Assembly (NCBI RefSeq): GCF_003640665.1
Contig: NZ_QQXL01000001.1
Coordinates: forward strand, 124,001 to 188,000
Direction of reading: 5' to 3'
Source of the DNA: Galactobacter caseinivorans
GTDB taxonomy: Bacteria > Actinomycetota > Actinomycetes > Actinomycetales > Micrococcaceae
DNA length: 64,000 nt
In this document: positions 26,497-34,297 of the stretch, piece by piece
Numbering within the stretch: position 1 is the stretch's first letter
How the letters are laid out: each line of letters opens with the position of its first letter
Notes under the pieces: model-generated
What the model was told of the DNA's origin: nothing
The model's database searches: none
The model's input: the letters and a program-made list of their open reading frames with translations, nothing else
Program-made: the position numbers and the translations under genes

Positions 26497-26535
26497 GCCC
26501 GGGACGGCCTAGATCGTTGGCCGCCCGGGCGTTTT
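26497..26535 (+). terminator. Rho-independent terminator after htpX
   Basis: Arms GCCCGGGaCGGCC (26497-26509) and GGCCGCCCGGGC (26519-26530) with one bulged A, followed by GTTTTG. Confidence 0.75.
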
Positions 26536-26604
26536 GCTGCCCGGCGGCGGGCTGGGGCCCTTCGCGTCCCTGGGACCCGCGTCGTTTCGGGCGTATCCTC
26601 TGAT

Positions 26605-26643
26605 AGCGAAACGTCGCGTTTCGCTCATTCGTTAGGTGCACCT
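26605..26643. promoter_or_regulatory. Two palindromes upstream of efeU, one with a DtxR-like half-site
   Basis: 26605-26625 is AGCGAAACG-tcg-CGTTTCGCT, perfect 9-bp arms. 26634-26643 is the perfect palindrome AGGTGCACCT, preceded by TT to give TTAGGT, the half-site of the DtxR/IdeR iron box. Iron control of efeUOB is expected, but the box is not a full 19-bp consensus. Confidence 0.4.
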
Positions 26644-26679
26644 TCACGGCGACACCGGTGGCGCAAAGGACACGGAACC

Positions 26680-27675
26680 GTGCTGGGGAACTACATCATT
26701 GGCCTGCGCGAGGGCCTGGAAGCGGCCCTTGTGGTCGTCGTCTTGCTGGCTTACCTCAGCAAGACCGGGCGCTCCCACCTGAAGCCGCGCATCTGGGCGG
26801 GCATTATTCTCGCCATCCTGGTCTCGGTGGGCTTTGGCGCCCTCCTGACCTTTGGCCCGCGCGGCCTCACCTTCCAGGCGCAAGAGGCCATCGGTGGCGG
26901 GCTCTCCCTCGTGGCGGTCGGCTTTGTCACCTGGATGATTTTCTGGATGGGCAAGGCCTCCCACAACATGGCCAAGGAATTGCAGAACAAGGTGGACTCC
27001 GCCACTGAGCAGTCCGGCGGCGCAGGGTGGGCCCTGGTCTTCCTGGGCGCCGTGTCCGTGGGCCGTGAGGGCCTGGAGACCGCGCTCTTTGTGTGGGCCA
27101 ACGCGGACGTGGGCAATGGCGGCACCGCCGTCTCCACCCTCGGCGCCGTCCTTGGCATCCTGACCGCCGTGGTGATTGGCGTGCTGCTCAACCGCGGGGC
27201 CATGAAGTTCAACCTGTCCGCGTTCTTTACCTGGACCACGTACTTCCTGGTGTTTGTGGCGGCCGGCATCTTCTCCTATGCCATCACTGACCTGCAGGAG
27301 GCGGGCTTCCTTCCCGGCATCCACGACTACGCCTTCGACATCTCCGAATGGGCGTTGCAGGCGGATCCCTCCGGGGTGGGCCTGGCCATCGTCAAGGCCG
27401 TGTTCCAGCTGACCCCCGCCATGTCCCAGTTGGCCTTCGGCGCGTGGCTGCTCTACCTGGCCGTGATGCTGCCCATCTGCATCTGGCGCCACCGCCAGAT
27501 CATCGCCAAGCGCCGGGCCAAGGTGGCAGAAAAGGCCGCACCCGCGTCGGCACCCGCGGCCGCAGCCACGGCCGCACCCGCGGCGGCAGAACAAGCCAGC
27601 CACGCGGCGTCGGGCAGTGCGTCCACAGATCTGTCCTCCGCGCCCCGCGACTCACGCGCCCCCCGGCGCCCCTGA
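26680..27675 (+). CDS. efeU: Iron permease EfeU (FTR1 family)
   Basis: 331 residues with seven predicted transmembrane helices and the two REGLE iron-binding motifs (REGLEAAL at about residues 9-16 and REGLETALF in helix 4). The C-terminal 50 residues are Ala/Lys-rich and cytoplasmic. It carries iron across the membrane with EfeO and EfeB, encoded next in the same order as in known efeUOB operons. GTG 26680 follows AAAGGA. Confidence 0.93.
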   Translation: MLGNYIIGLREGLEAALVVVVLLAYLSKTGRSHLKPRIWAGIILAILVSVGFGALLTFGPRGLTFQAQEAIGGGLSLVAVGFVTWMIFWMGKASHNMAKELQNKVDSATEQSGGAGWALVFLGAVSVGREGLETALFVWANADVGNGGTAVSTLGAVLGILTAVVIGVLLNRGAMKFNLSAFFTWTTYFLVFVAAGIFSYAITDLQEAGFLPGIHDYAFDISEWALQADPSGVGLAIVKAVFQLTPAMSQLAFGAWLLYLAVMLPICIWRHRQIIAKRRAKVAEKAAPASAPAAAATAAPAAAEQASHAASGSASTDLSSAPRDSRAPRRP

Positions 27676-27745
27676 CTTCCCGAACTGATTTCTCCTCACC
27701 TTCATCCCCGCGGCACCCGCCGCCTCACTCCTTAAAGGATTCCCT

Positions 27746-28930
27746 GTGAAGAAGAGCCTCCTGGCCCCTGTCGGCGTTGTCGCCGTCGCCGCGTTGCTGC
27801 TGACCGGCTGCACGGATAACACCAAGACCAGCGCCGCCGCCGCGTCCAGCTCGGACGGCGTCATCACGGTCAGCGAGTCGGAGACCGAGTGCAAGGTGGG
27901 GGCCGCGGAGGCCCCCAGCGGCCAGGTCACCTTCCGCATCACCAACACGGGCAGCAAGGTCAACGAGTTTGAGCTGCTGGCCGCGGACGGCCTGCGCATC
28001 TTGGGCGAGCTGGAGAACATTGGCCCCGGCGTGACGCGGGACCTGCAGATGCAGGTGGAGCCCGGCGACTATCAGGTGGCCTGCGTCCCCGGGATGATCG
28101 GTGCTGGCACGCGCTTGCCCTTCAAGATCAGCGATTCCGGCGCCAAGGTGGAGGTCTCTGCGGACCGCGCCCAGCTGCAGAAGGACGCCGTCACCGGCTA
28201 CACCTCTTACGTGAAGGCCCAGTCCGCGCAGTTGCTGACCGGCACCCAGGAGTTTGTGAAGGCGTTCAAGGCCGGCGATGAGGCCAAGGCCAAGGAGCTT
28301 TACGCCAAGACTCGCACGCACTTTGAGCGGATTGAGCCGGTGGCGGAGTCCTTCGGCGATCTGGATCCCGCCATGGATCTGCGCCTGCCGGATGTGGAGT
28401 CCGGGACCGAGTGGACCGGCTGGCACCGCGCTGAGCGCGATCTGTGGCCGGACAAGGGCTACAAGGCCATGACGGAGGCGGAGCGCAAGAAGATCGGCGA
28501 CAAGCTGATGTCTGACACGCAGAAGCTGTACGACCTGGTCTACTCCTCTGACTTCAAGATCGACGTCAACACGATCGGCAACGGCGCCATGGGCCTCATG
28601 GACGAGGTTGCGGCCACCAAGGTCACGGGCGAGGAGGAGTTCTACTCCCGCACCGATCTCTATGACTTTGCCTCCAACGTTGATGGGGCCCGCGTGGCCT
28701 TTGAGACGCTGGAGCCGCTGCTCAAGAACTCCGGTGACGACGAGCTCATTGCGCAGCTGAAGGAGAAGTTCACGGCGGTGCAGACCCTGCTCGCCAAGTA
28801 CAAGGACGGCGAGGGCTACGTCTCTTACGACAAGCTCACCAAGGATCAGGTCAAGGAACTGGCGGATTCGGTGAATGCCCTTTCTGAGCCCCTTTCAAAG
28901 CTGACCAAGGCGGCAGTGAAGGTCAAGTAA
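27746..28930 (+). CDS. efeO: Iron uptake lipoprotein EfeO
   Basis: 394 residues: signal peptide with lipobox LTGC (Cys 22), an N-terminal cupredoxin-like domain (TFRITNTGSKVNEFELL, DYQVACVPGMIGAG) and a C-terminal imelysin (M75) domain whose HRAE gives the HxxE metal motif. It binds iron outside the membrane for EfeU. GTG 27746 follows AAAGGA. It lies 70 bp after efeU and 27 bp before efeB. Confidence 0.93.
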   Translation: MKKSLLAPVGVVAVAALLLTGCTDNTKTSAAAASSSDGVITVSESETECKVGAAEAPSGQVTFRITNTGSKVNEFELLAADGLRILGELENIGPGVTRDLQMQVEPGDYQVACVPGMIGAGTRLPFKISDSGAKVEVSADRAQLQKDAVTGYTSYVKAQSAQLLTGTQEFVKAFKAGDEAKAKELYAKTRTHFERIEPVAESFGDLDPAMDLRLPDVESGTEWTGWHRAERDLWPDKGYKAMTEAERKKIGDKLMSDTQKLYDLVYSSDFKIDVNTIGNGAMGLMDEVAATKVTGEEEFYSRTDLYDFASNVDGARVAFETLEPLLKNSGDDELIAQLKEKFTAVQTLLAKYKDGEGYVSYDKLTKDQVKELADSVNALSEPLSKLTKAAVKVK

Positions 28931-28957
28931 CGCACCCTCGCGAGTGAAGTGGACGTC

Positions 28958-30406
28958 ATGAATCAAGACCCAGGGGATGCCCGCCCCGCCCAGAATGCTG
29001 GCTCCGAGTCGGTGACGCCGTCACCGGATGCGTCGGCGCGGCCGGAGACGGAGGCGGACGCGGCGCGTTCAGGCCACGTGCCCGACGACGTTGCGGACAG
29101 CCGCGCGGGCCAGGGCACCTCGCGTCGTCGACTCCTTGGCGCTCTTGGCACCGGTGGCGCCGGACTGATCGTGGGGGCCGCGGCCACCGGTGTGGCGCTG
29201 GCGCCGCGCCTGGAGTCCGGGGCCGGGGCGGCACCGGAGCCGACGCAGGGTTCCGCCCCCGCCGGCGTGGTCTCCATGTTTGGTCCGCACCAGGCTGGGA
29301 TCGTGACGCCGGCGCAGGATCGGATGCACATGGCGGCGTTTGATCTGATTAAGCCGAATCTGAAGGACTTGGAATCGCTTCTGCGTGACTGGAGTTCGGC
29401 GATAGGTTACATGACTCAGGGGCTGCCGATTGGCGGTTCGCAAGGGGCGGGCGGTGCCGATCTGTTGTCCGCGCCGATGGACACCGGCGAGGCGGTGGGT
29501 CTCACCGCCGCTAATCTCACCGTCACGATTGGCTTTGGTCGCAGCTTGTTTGTGGATTCCAAGGGCAAGGATCGCTTGGGCCTGGGATCCAAGTTGCCGC
29601 AGGCGCTGATCGAGTTGCCGCACTTTGCCGGGGACATGCTGGAGAAGGCGCGTTCCGGCGGTGACATCGTGGTGCAGGCCTGCGCGGATGATCCGCAGGT
29701 GGCCGTGCACGCCGTCCGCAACCTGTCCCGCATCGCCTTTGGGCGCGCCAGCGTGCGGTGGAGCCAGATCGGGTTTGGGCGGACCTCCGCCACCTCCCGG
29801 GCCCAGGCCACGCCGCGCAACCTCTTTGGCTTCAAGGACGGCACGGCCAACCTGAAGGCGGAGGACCCAGAGCTGCTGGAGGATCACGTGTGGTCCACCG
29901 GGCTCACGGGGGAGCAGGCGTGGCTGAACAACGGCTCCTTCCTGGTGGCCCGGCGCATCCGCATGTTCATCGAGACGTGGGATCGCCAGGCGTTGGGGGA
30001 GCAGGAACGCAGCATTGGGCGCACCAAGTCCGTGGGCGCGCCGCTCTCCGGGGGCGAGGAGTTCACCGAGCCGGACTTTGCCAAGAAAGCGGAGGGCGGC
30101 TTGGCGATCGAGAAGGACTCGCACGTCTCGCTGGCCCACCCGCAGCAGAACAACGGCGTGCAGATGCTGCGCCGCGGCTACAACTACGCGGATGGGTCCG
30201 ACGGTCTTGGCCGGCTGGACGCCGGGCTGTTCTTCATCGCCTACGTCAAGGACCCACGCACGCACTACGTGCCCATGCAGAAGCGCATCTCGGCGCGGGA
30301 CATCATGCAGGAGTACGTGCGCCACACGGCCAGCGGGCTCTTCGCGGTGCCGCCCGGGCTCAACGGCGCCGGGGGATACCTGGGCCAGTCCCTGCTGGAG
30401 TCCTAG
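28958..30406 (+). CDS. efeB: Deferrochelatase/peroxidase EfeB (DyP type)
   Basis: 482 residues with a Tat signal (SRRRLLGALGTGG then a hydrophobic stretch) after an acidic leader of about 50 residues. DyP motifs: GFKDGT (catalytic Asp), HPQQNNGVQMLRRGYNY (haem-ligand His region) and RRIRMFIETWDRQAL. It is exported folded with haem and oxidises iron or releases it from haem. ATG 28958 is preferred to GTG 28949. The long leader before the twin arginine is unusual but the motif is clear. Confidence 0.92.
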   Translation: MNQDPGDARPAQNAGSESVTPSPDASARPETEADAARSGHVPDDVADSRAGQGTSRRRLLGALGTGGAGLIVGAAATGVALAPRLESGAGAAPEPTQGSAPAGVVSMFGPHQAGIVTPAQDRMHMAAFDLIKPNLKDLESLLRDWSSAIGYMTQGLPIGGSQGAGGADLLSAPMDTGEAVGLTAANLTVTIGFGRSLFVDSKGKDRLGLGSKLPQALIELPHFAGDMLEKARSGGDIVVQACADDPQVAVHAVRNLSRIAFGRASVRWSQIGFGRTSATSRAQATPRNLFGFKDGTANLKAEDPELLEDHVWSTGLTGEQAWLNNGSFLVARRIRMFIETWDRQALGEQERSIGRTKSVGAPLSGGEEFTEPDFAKKAEGGLAIEKDSHVSLAHPQQNNGVQMLRRGYNYADGSDGLGRLDAGLFFIAYVKDPRTHYVPMQKRISARDIMQEYVRHTASGLFAVPPGLNGAGGYLGQSLLES

Positions 30407-30479
30407 CGCCTGGCTGGTGATGTGTCCGCATGTCGTCAGGCTGGGCACGGCCTCGCGTCAGGCACGGCATCATGGGGGC

Positions 30480-30689
30480 ATGGGTCAAAACATGGACATC
30501 GAATGCGTCGGCGGGCTGTGGAACGGGCGCTGGATCAGCACGCCGCTGAACGAGCACGGGCAGCTGGCCCCTGCCCTGAACGATGAGGCGGGCAAGCCCT
30601 ACTACCGGCTGATCTTTGACCGCTGCATCATCGACGCCAACAATCACCACAGCTACGAGAACCCGCGCTTTGTGCCGGTGGTCCTCTAG
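30480..30689 (+). CDS. Small hypothetical protein
   Basis: 69 residues starting MGQNMDIECVGG; ATG 30492 is also possible. The sequence is rich in Trp, Tyr, Asn and His (LWNGRWISTPLNEHG, ANNHHSYENPRFVPVV) and has no membrane segment. It looks like a folded small soluble protein. I do not recognise a family. It stands alone between efeB and a repeat array that begins five bases after its stop. Confidence 0.6.
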   Translation: MGQNMDIECVGGLWNGRWISTPLNEHGQLAPALNDEAGKPYYRLIFDRCIIDANNHHSYENPRFVPVVL

Positions 30690-30693
30690 CCCT

Positions 30694-30874
30694 GGATCCG
30701 CTCGCCTTTCCCGGATCTGCACTGGCCCTTCCCGAACCTGCCTGGTCCCGGCGAGCTGCCGCCCCGGATCCGCTCGCCTTTCCCGGATCTGCTCACCTTT
30801 CATGGATTTGCTCCGTCCAATGGGCAGGGCAAATCCACGGAACACGAGCAAATCCACGGAACACGAGCAGATCC
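30694..30874. repeat. 19-bp-phased inverted repeat array, type A copy 2
   Basis: Forward units GGATCCGCTC or GGATYTGCTC at 30694, 30713 (variant), 30766, 30785 and 30804, a 13-nt centre (30814-30826, CGTCCAATGGGCA), then inverse units at 30827, 30846 and 30865. Steps are 19 bp except for one 53-bp interval with decayed sequence. Its inner part is nearly the same as copy 1 at 22207. Confidence 0.93.
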
Positions 30875-31057
30875 CGTTGATCGGACGCTCGACGCCTGGT
30901 CCGGCAGCGCGCTCCCAGGCTCATCACCCCGAACTCGCCGGACTCGCCGACCCTCCGAACACACCGAGCACACGGATCACCCCGATCACTCCGAACACAC
31001 CGAGGGCCGCCCCCTGCGTCCCTCGGATTCAAGGTGGTGCAGGCGGCGGCCCTCGAT

Positions 31058-31122
31058 GAGCCGGACTTGAGCCGGACTTGTGCCGGACCCGAGCGGACCC
31101 GAGCCGGACCCGAGCCGGGCGG
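31058..31122. repeat. Tandem 11-bp repeat, six copies
   Basis: Copies of GAGCCGGACYY start at 31058, 31069, 31080, 31091 (10 bp), 31101 and 31112. The repeat ends 13 bp before the yajQ stop. Confidence 0.85.
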
Positions 31123-31134
31123 GTCCGCGCAGGG

Positions 31135-31623
31135 TCAGCGCAGGTTCACGAACTGCAGATCGGCCTCGTCAAAGCCGCGCAGCATCGACATGACCTCCTG
31201 CAGGTCATCGCGGGACTTGGAGGACACGCGCAGCTCGTCGCCCTGGATGGAGGCCTTGACGGACTTGGGGCCCTCGTCGCGGATCAGCTTGGTGATCTTC
31301 TTGGCCACGTCCTGGGCAATGCCCTCCTTGATCTCCAGGTCCATGCGGTACTCCTTGCCGGAGGCAAAGGGGTCACCGATCTCCAGGGACTTGAGGGAGA
31401 TGCCGCGCTTGACGAGCTTGGACTCGAACACGTCCAGCACCGCCTTGGCGCGCTCCTCGGAGTTGGCCTTGATCAGCAGCTTCTCGCCGGAGAAGTCAAT
31501 CTCGGCGCCCACGCCCTTGAAGTCGTAGCGCTGGGCAATCTCCTTCTGGGCCTGGTTCAGGGCGTTGGCGACCTCCTGCTTGTCGACCTTGCTCACCACG
31601 TCAAACGTTGAATCGCTCGCCAT
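31135..31623 (-). CDS. yajQ: YajQ-family nucleotide-binding protein
   Basis: 162 residues, full length. The two ferredoxin-like halves are clear: SDSTFDVVSKVDKQEVANALNQAQKEIAQRYDFKG at the start and DLQFVNLR at the end. YajQ homologues bind nucleotides, including cyclic di-GMP in some species, and RNA. The start follows AGAGGAG. It is a monocistronic gene. Confidence 0.94.
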   Translation of the reverse strand: MASDSTFDVVSKVDKQEVANALNQAQKEIAQRYDFKGVGAEIDFSGEKLLIKANSEERAKAVLDVFESKLVKRGISLKSLEIGDPFASGKEYRMDLEIKEGIAQDVAKKITKLIRDEGPKSVKASIQGDELRVSSKSRDDLQEVMSMLRGFDEADLQFVNLR

Positions 31624-31740
31624 GTCACACTCCTCTTGCTTGGCTCAATACTGACTCGCGGAACACTTCTTGCCCCAAGCCTAGGGCGTTCGGTGCATGA
31701 TGGCCTGAATTGACCGGACCCGAACCCCTCTGAGGTACCC

Positions 31741-32190
31741 ATGGCAGCACGTCCAGACCGGCAGCTTCTGCACGGCACCTGGCACATCCGTCTCACTTCG
31801 TTGCCCATGTGGCGCAAGCGGCGCGCACCCACCTTGAGTTACCTGCCGATGCCGGATGGCTCAGTTCTGGACGTGGTTGCCTGGAAGGGGCGACGCCGCC
31901 TGCGCACCATCGTGGGATGGGACCGCCCCAGCGGTGAGGGTTGGCAGTGGCGCGGGGCCGGCTTGGTGACCAGGTTTACTCCCAGCCTGTGGTCCTTGGT
32001 GGTCTGGGAGGAGGAGGGTCAGTGGGCGGTGTCTCGCTTTGAGCGAACGCCGTTCACCCCGGCGGGCACGGACGTGATTTTCCGCGACGCCGAGCCGGAG
32101 GCGGCCGTGCTGGAGGCCGCCCGGGCGGCCTGCCTGGAACACCCAGCTACGGCGGACCTGGCCGGGGGTTTGTTTGCGCCGCCCCTGTAG
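31741..32190 (+). CDS. Lipocalin-like beta-barrel protein (tentative)
   Basis: 149 residues. The opening LLHGTWHIRLTSLPMWRKRRAP has the G-x-W of lipocalin-like barrels and is followed by alternating strands (LSYLPMPDGSVLDVVAWKG, TIVGWDRP, WQWRGAG, LWSLVVWEEEGQWAVSRFERTPFTPAG). The C-terminal third is helical. No signal peptide, so it is cytoplasmic and may bind a hydrophobic ligand. No neighbour helps. Real gene likely; function unknown. Confidence 0.65.
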   Translation: MAARPDRQLLHGTWHIRLTSLPMWRKRRAPTLSYLPMPDGSVLDVVAWKGRRRLRTIVGWDRPSGEGWQWRGAGLVTRFTPSLWSLVVWEEEGQWAVSRFERTPFTPAGTDVIFRDAEPEAAVLEAARAACLEHPATADLAGGLFAPPL

Positions 32191-32345
32191 CACCTCACCC
32201 CCTGCGCTCTCCGATCCGCAGGCGCCACGGCGCGCCACGTCGCGCCGCCCAGCCGCGGCCAGGGGCGCACCTCGATTTCGTGGACCGGCCCCTCACCAGG
32301 TAGACTCTTGTGTCGTCGCCGGAGTTCGCTCCGGAGGCTAGCCGC

Positions 32346-32430
32346 GGCAGATTACCCGAGCGGCCAAAGGGGGCTGACTGTAAATCAGCTGGTTATGCCT
32401 ACGGGGGTTCGAATCCCTCATCTGCCACCA
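32346..32430 (+). tRNA. tRNA-Tyr (GTA)
   Basis: 85 nt with encoded CCA. Acceptor GGCAGAT pairs with ATCTGCC; anticodon GTA at 32380-32382 in the loop between CTGACT and AATCAG; long variable arm as expected for Tyr; T-loop GGTTCGAAT. A strong terminator follows. Confidence 0.96.
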
Positions 32431-32436
32431 AGAATG

Positions 32437-32479
32437 AGCATCGCGGGAGACCATACAGGTCTCCCGCGATGCTTGTTTT
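32437..32479 (+). terminator. Terminator of tRNA-Tyr
   Basis: 16-nt arms (32437-32452, 32458-32473) with loop ATACA, followed by TGTTTT. Confidence 0.85.
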
Positions 32480-33003
32480 ACGGCAGGTTTAGTCTGGTTA
32501 AGCCCCTCCCGCAAGGCCTTTACCGCTCACCGAGAGTCGCATCAAGGCCGTGGATTCCCCGCCCTTGATTTGACAGGGGCCTGCCATTGACGAGACACTG
32601 ATCCTTACGCCCTGGACTAGGGGACACCCCATCGTCGGATCAGCACACGCTGCATCGCGACGAAGATGACGGAAGTACGGACCATGCAGCGCTCTCGAGG
32701 ACAACTCCAGTTTGGCCATGCCAAGCCAGTCCTCGCCGCGCCCTCGTCTCACGAGGAGCTACGCCGGTCTTGCACCTTCCGCCACCCAAGGGGAATCCAG
32801 AGCTGATCCACGGCACCGCCAAGGTGCCAGTGTTTTGAGCCCCGGACCCACGGTTCGGGGCTTCTTCCTTTCCTTACGCCTCCCTTGACGGGGAGGCGAG
32901 GATCCGCGGGAGGAGTGGCCTTGAGCCGCAACCTCCCACCACAGCCTGCAGCGTCGGCCGACGCCGCGGGAGGCGCGTGGGGATCACACCAAAGGAAAGT
33001 GAC
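32480..33003. other. Intergenic region upstream of rtcB
   Basis: 524 bp. 32480-32830 has lower GC and no recognisable gene. 32837-32863 is a hairpin (GAGCCCCG with CGGGGCTTC) followed by a pyrimidine tract, and 32877-32898 is a second (CGCCTCCC with GGGAGGCG). Further GGGAGG and CCTCCC blocks occur up to 32980. The last 160 bp may be a structured leader of rtcB. Confidence 0.5.
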
Positions 33004-34170
33004 ATGGAAAGGATCAATAGCCGGCTCATGAATTGGGCTTCCATCCTGGATGAGAAGACCCGTGAGCAGGCGATCACCACCTCAAAACTGCCGTTCATCT
33101 TCCCGCACCTGGCGCTCATGCCAGATGCGCACCTCGGTAAGGGAGCCACGGTCGGATCCGTGATCCCGACACTCGGGACCATCATCCCGGCCGCCGTGGG
33201 AGTGGACATCGGCTGCGGCATGATCGCGGTGCGGACTCAGTTCCGTGCCGAGGACCTGCCGGCCGATCGGAAGGAACTGCGCGAGTCCATTGAGCGCGCC
33301 GTTCCGCTCTCCGCGGGGCAGTACAACAACAAGGTGGTGGCCACCGCGCAGCCGCGTGTGGAGGAATTGGCCGCAATGGCCGAGCGGGCGGGTTTCGATC
33401 CCGCCTCGTACGCCGGGAACTGGACGCACCAGCTCGGCACGCTCGGCTCTGGCAACCACTTCATCGAGGTCTCCCTCGATGAGACGGATGCCGTTTGGCT
33501 GTTCCTGCACTCCGGTTCGCGCGGCGTGGGCAACAAGATTGCGCAGGCCCACATCAAGGTCGCCGCGGGTGTGGCTAAGCGCTACTGGATTGATCTGCCG
33601 GATCCGGACCTGGCGTACCTCGTGGAGGGAACGCCGGAGTTCAGCCGCTACATCAAGGAGCTGCGCTGGGCCCAGCACTTCGCGCTGCTCAACCGCGAGG
33701 AAATGATGGACCGGGTGATCCGGCAGGTCTCCGAGTGGGTGGGCACGCCAGTGCAGGAGCAGGAGCGCATCAACTGCCACCACAACTTCACCGAGTCGGA
33801 GAAGCACTTCGGCAAGCAGGTCTGGGTGTCCCGTAAGGGGGCCATCAAGGCCGGCGAGGGTGATTGGGGCCTGATCCCGGGTTCCATGGGCACTGCGTCC
33901 TACGTGGTCCAGGGCCGTGGCAACCCGGTGGCGCTGAACTCCTCGCCGCACGGCGCTGGGCGCGAATACTCGCGCTCGGCGGCGCGCAAAACCTTCACGG
34001 TGGAGCAGCTGCGCACCGCCATGGAGGGGATCGAGTACCGCGACACGGACGCGTTTGTGGACGAGATCCCGGCCGCCTACAAGCCGATCGACACGGTGAT
34101 GGAGGATGCCAAGGACCTGGTCCGGATCGTCCACACGCTGCGCCAGATCGTCAACGTGAAGGGTGACTGA
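33004..34170 (+). CDS. rtcB: RNA-splicing ligase RtcB
   Basis: 388 residues of the short bacterial RtcB class. It joins 2',3'-cyclic phosphate and 5'-OH RNA ends using GTP and Mn. Metal and GMP sites: MPDAHLGKGATVGSV, GVDIGCGMIAV (Cys 71), LGTLGSGNHFIEV, HSGSRGVGN, INCHHNF, and NSSPHGAGREYSR with the guanylated His. The start follows AAGGAAAG. No archease gene is near. A strong bidirectional terminator separates it from the convergent ThDP gene. Confidence 0.95.
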   Translation: MERINSRLMNWASILDEKTREQAITTSKLPFIFPHLALMPDAHLGKGATVGSVIPTLGTIIPAAVGVDIGCGMIAVRTQFRAEDLPADRKELRESIERAVPLSAGQYNNKVVATAQPRVEELAAMAERAGFDPASYAGNWTHQLGTLGSGNHFIEVSLDETDAVWLFLHSGSRGVGNKIAQAHIKVAAGVAKRYWIDLPDPDLAYLVEGTPEFSRYIKELRWAQHFALLNREEMMDRVIRQVSEWVGTPVQEQERINCHHNFTESEKHFGKQVWVSRKGAIKAGEGDWGLIPGSMGTASYVVQGRGNPVALNSSPHGAGREYSRSAARKTFTVEQLRTAMEGIEYRDTDAFVDEIPAAYKPIDTVMEDAKDLVRIVHTLRQIVNVKGD

Positions 34171-34199
34171 CGGGCCTGCGGCCCGGTGTTGCCTTCCTG

Positions 34200-34265
34200 T
34201 GCCCGACGCCGCGGGGTGAGCTTTCGCACCGAAAGCTCACCCCGCGTCGTCGGGCAGTTTTTTTT
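34200..34265. terminator. Bidirectional terminator between rtcB and ThDP enzyme genes
   Basis: A very long hairpin: about 26-nt arms (34200-34226, 34231-34256) with loop CACC, followed by GTTTTTTTT. It serves both convergent genes. Confidence 0.9.
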
Positions 34266-34297
34266 GAGAGGCGCGCCGTGGCCGGCGGCCCTGGGGG

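Larger units (their letters stand above)
30690..31134. other. Intergenic region between small protein and yajQ genes
   Basis: 445 bp without a gene: the phased array, a stretch of CCGAACACACCGAG-like short repeats (about 30940-31010) and the 11-bp tandem repeat. The flanking genes are convergent. Confidence 0.6.

Noticed and set aside
30694-30874. Peptide repeats read from the phased arrays (for example MDLLVFRGFA-like strings)
   Set aside because: The 19-bp step shifts the reading frame every unit, so no constant peptide is encoded. Conservation is at the DNA level.
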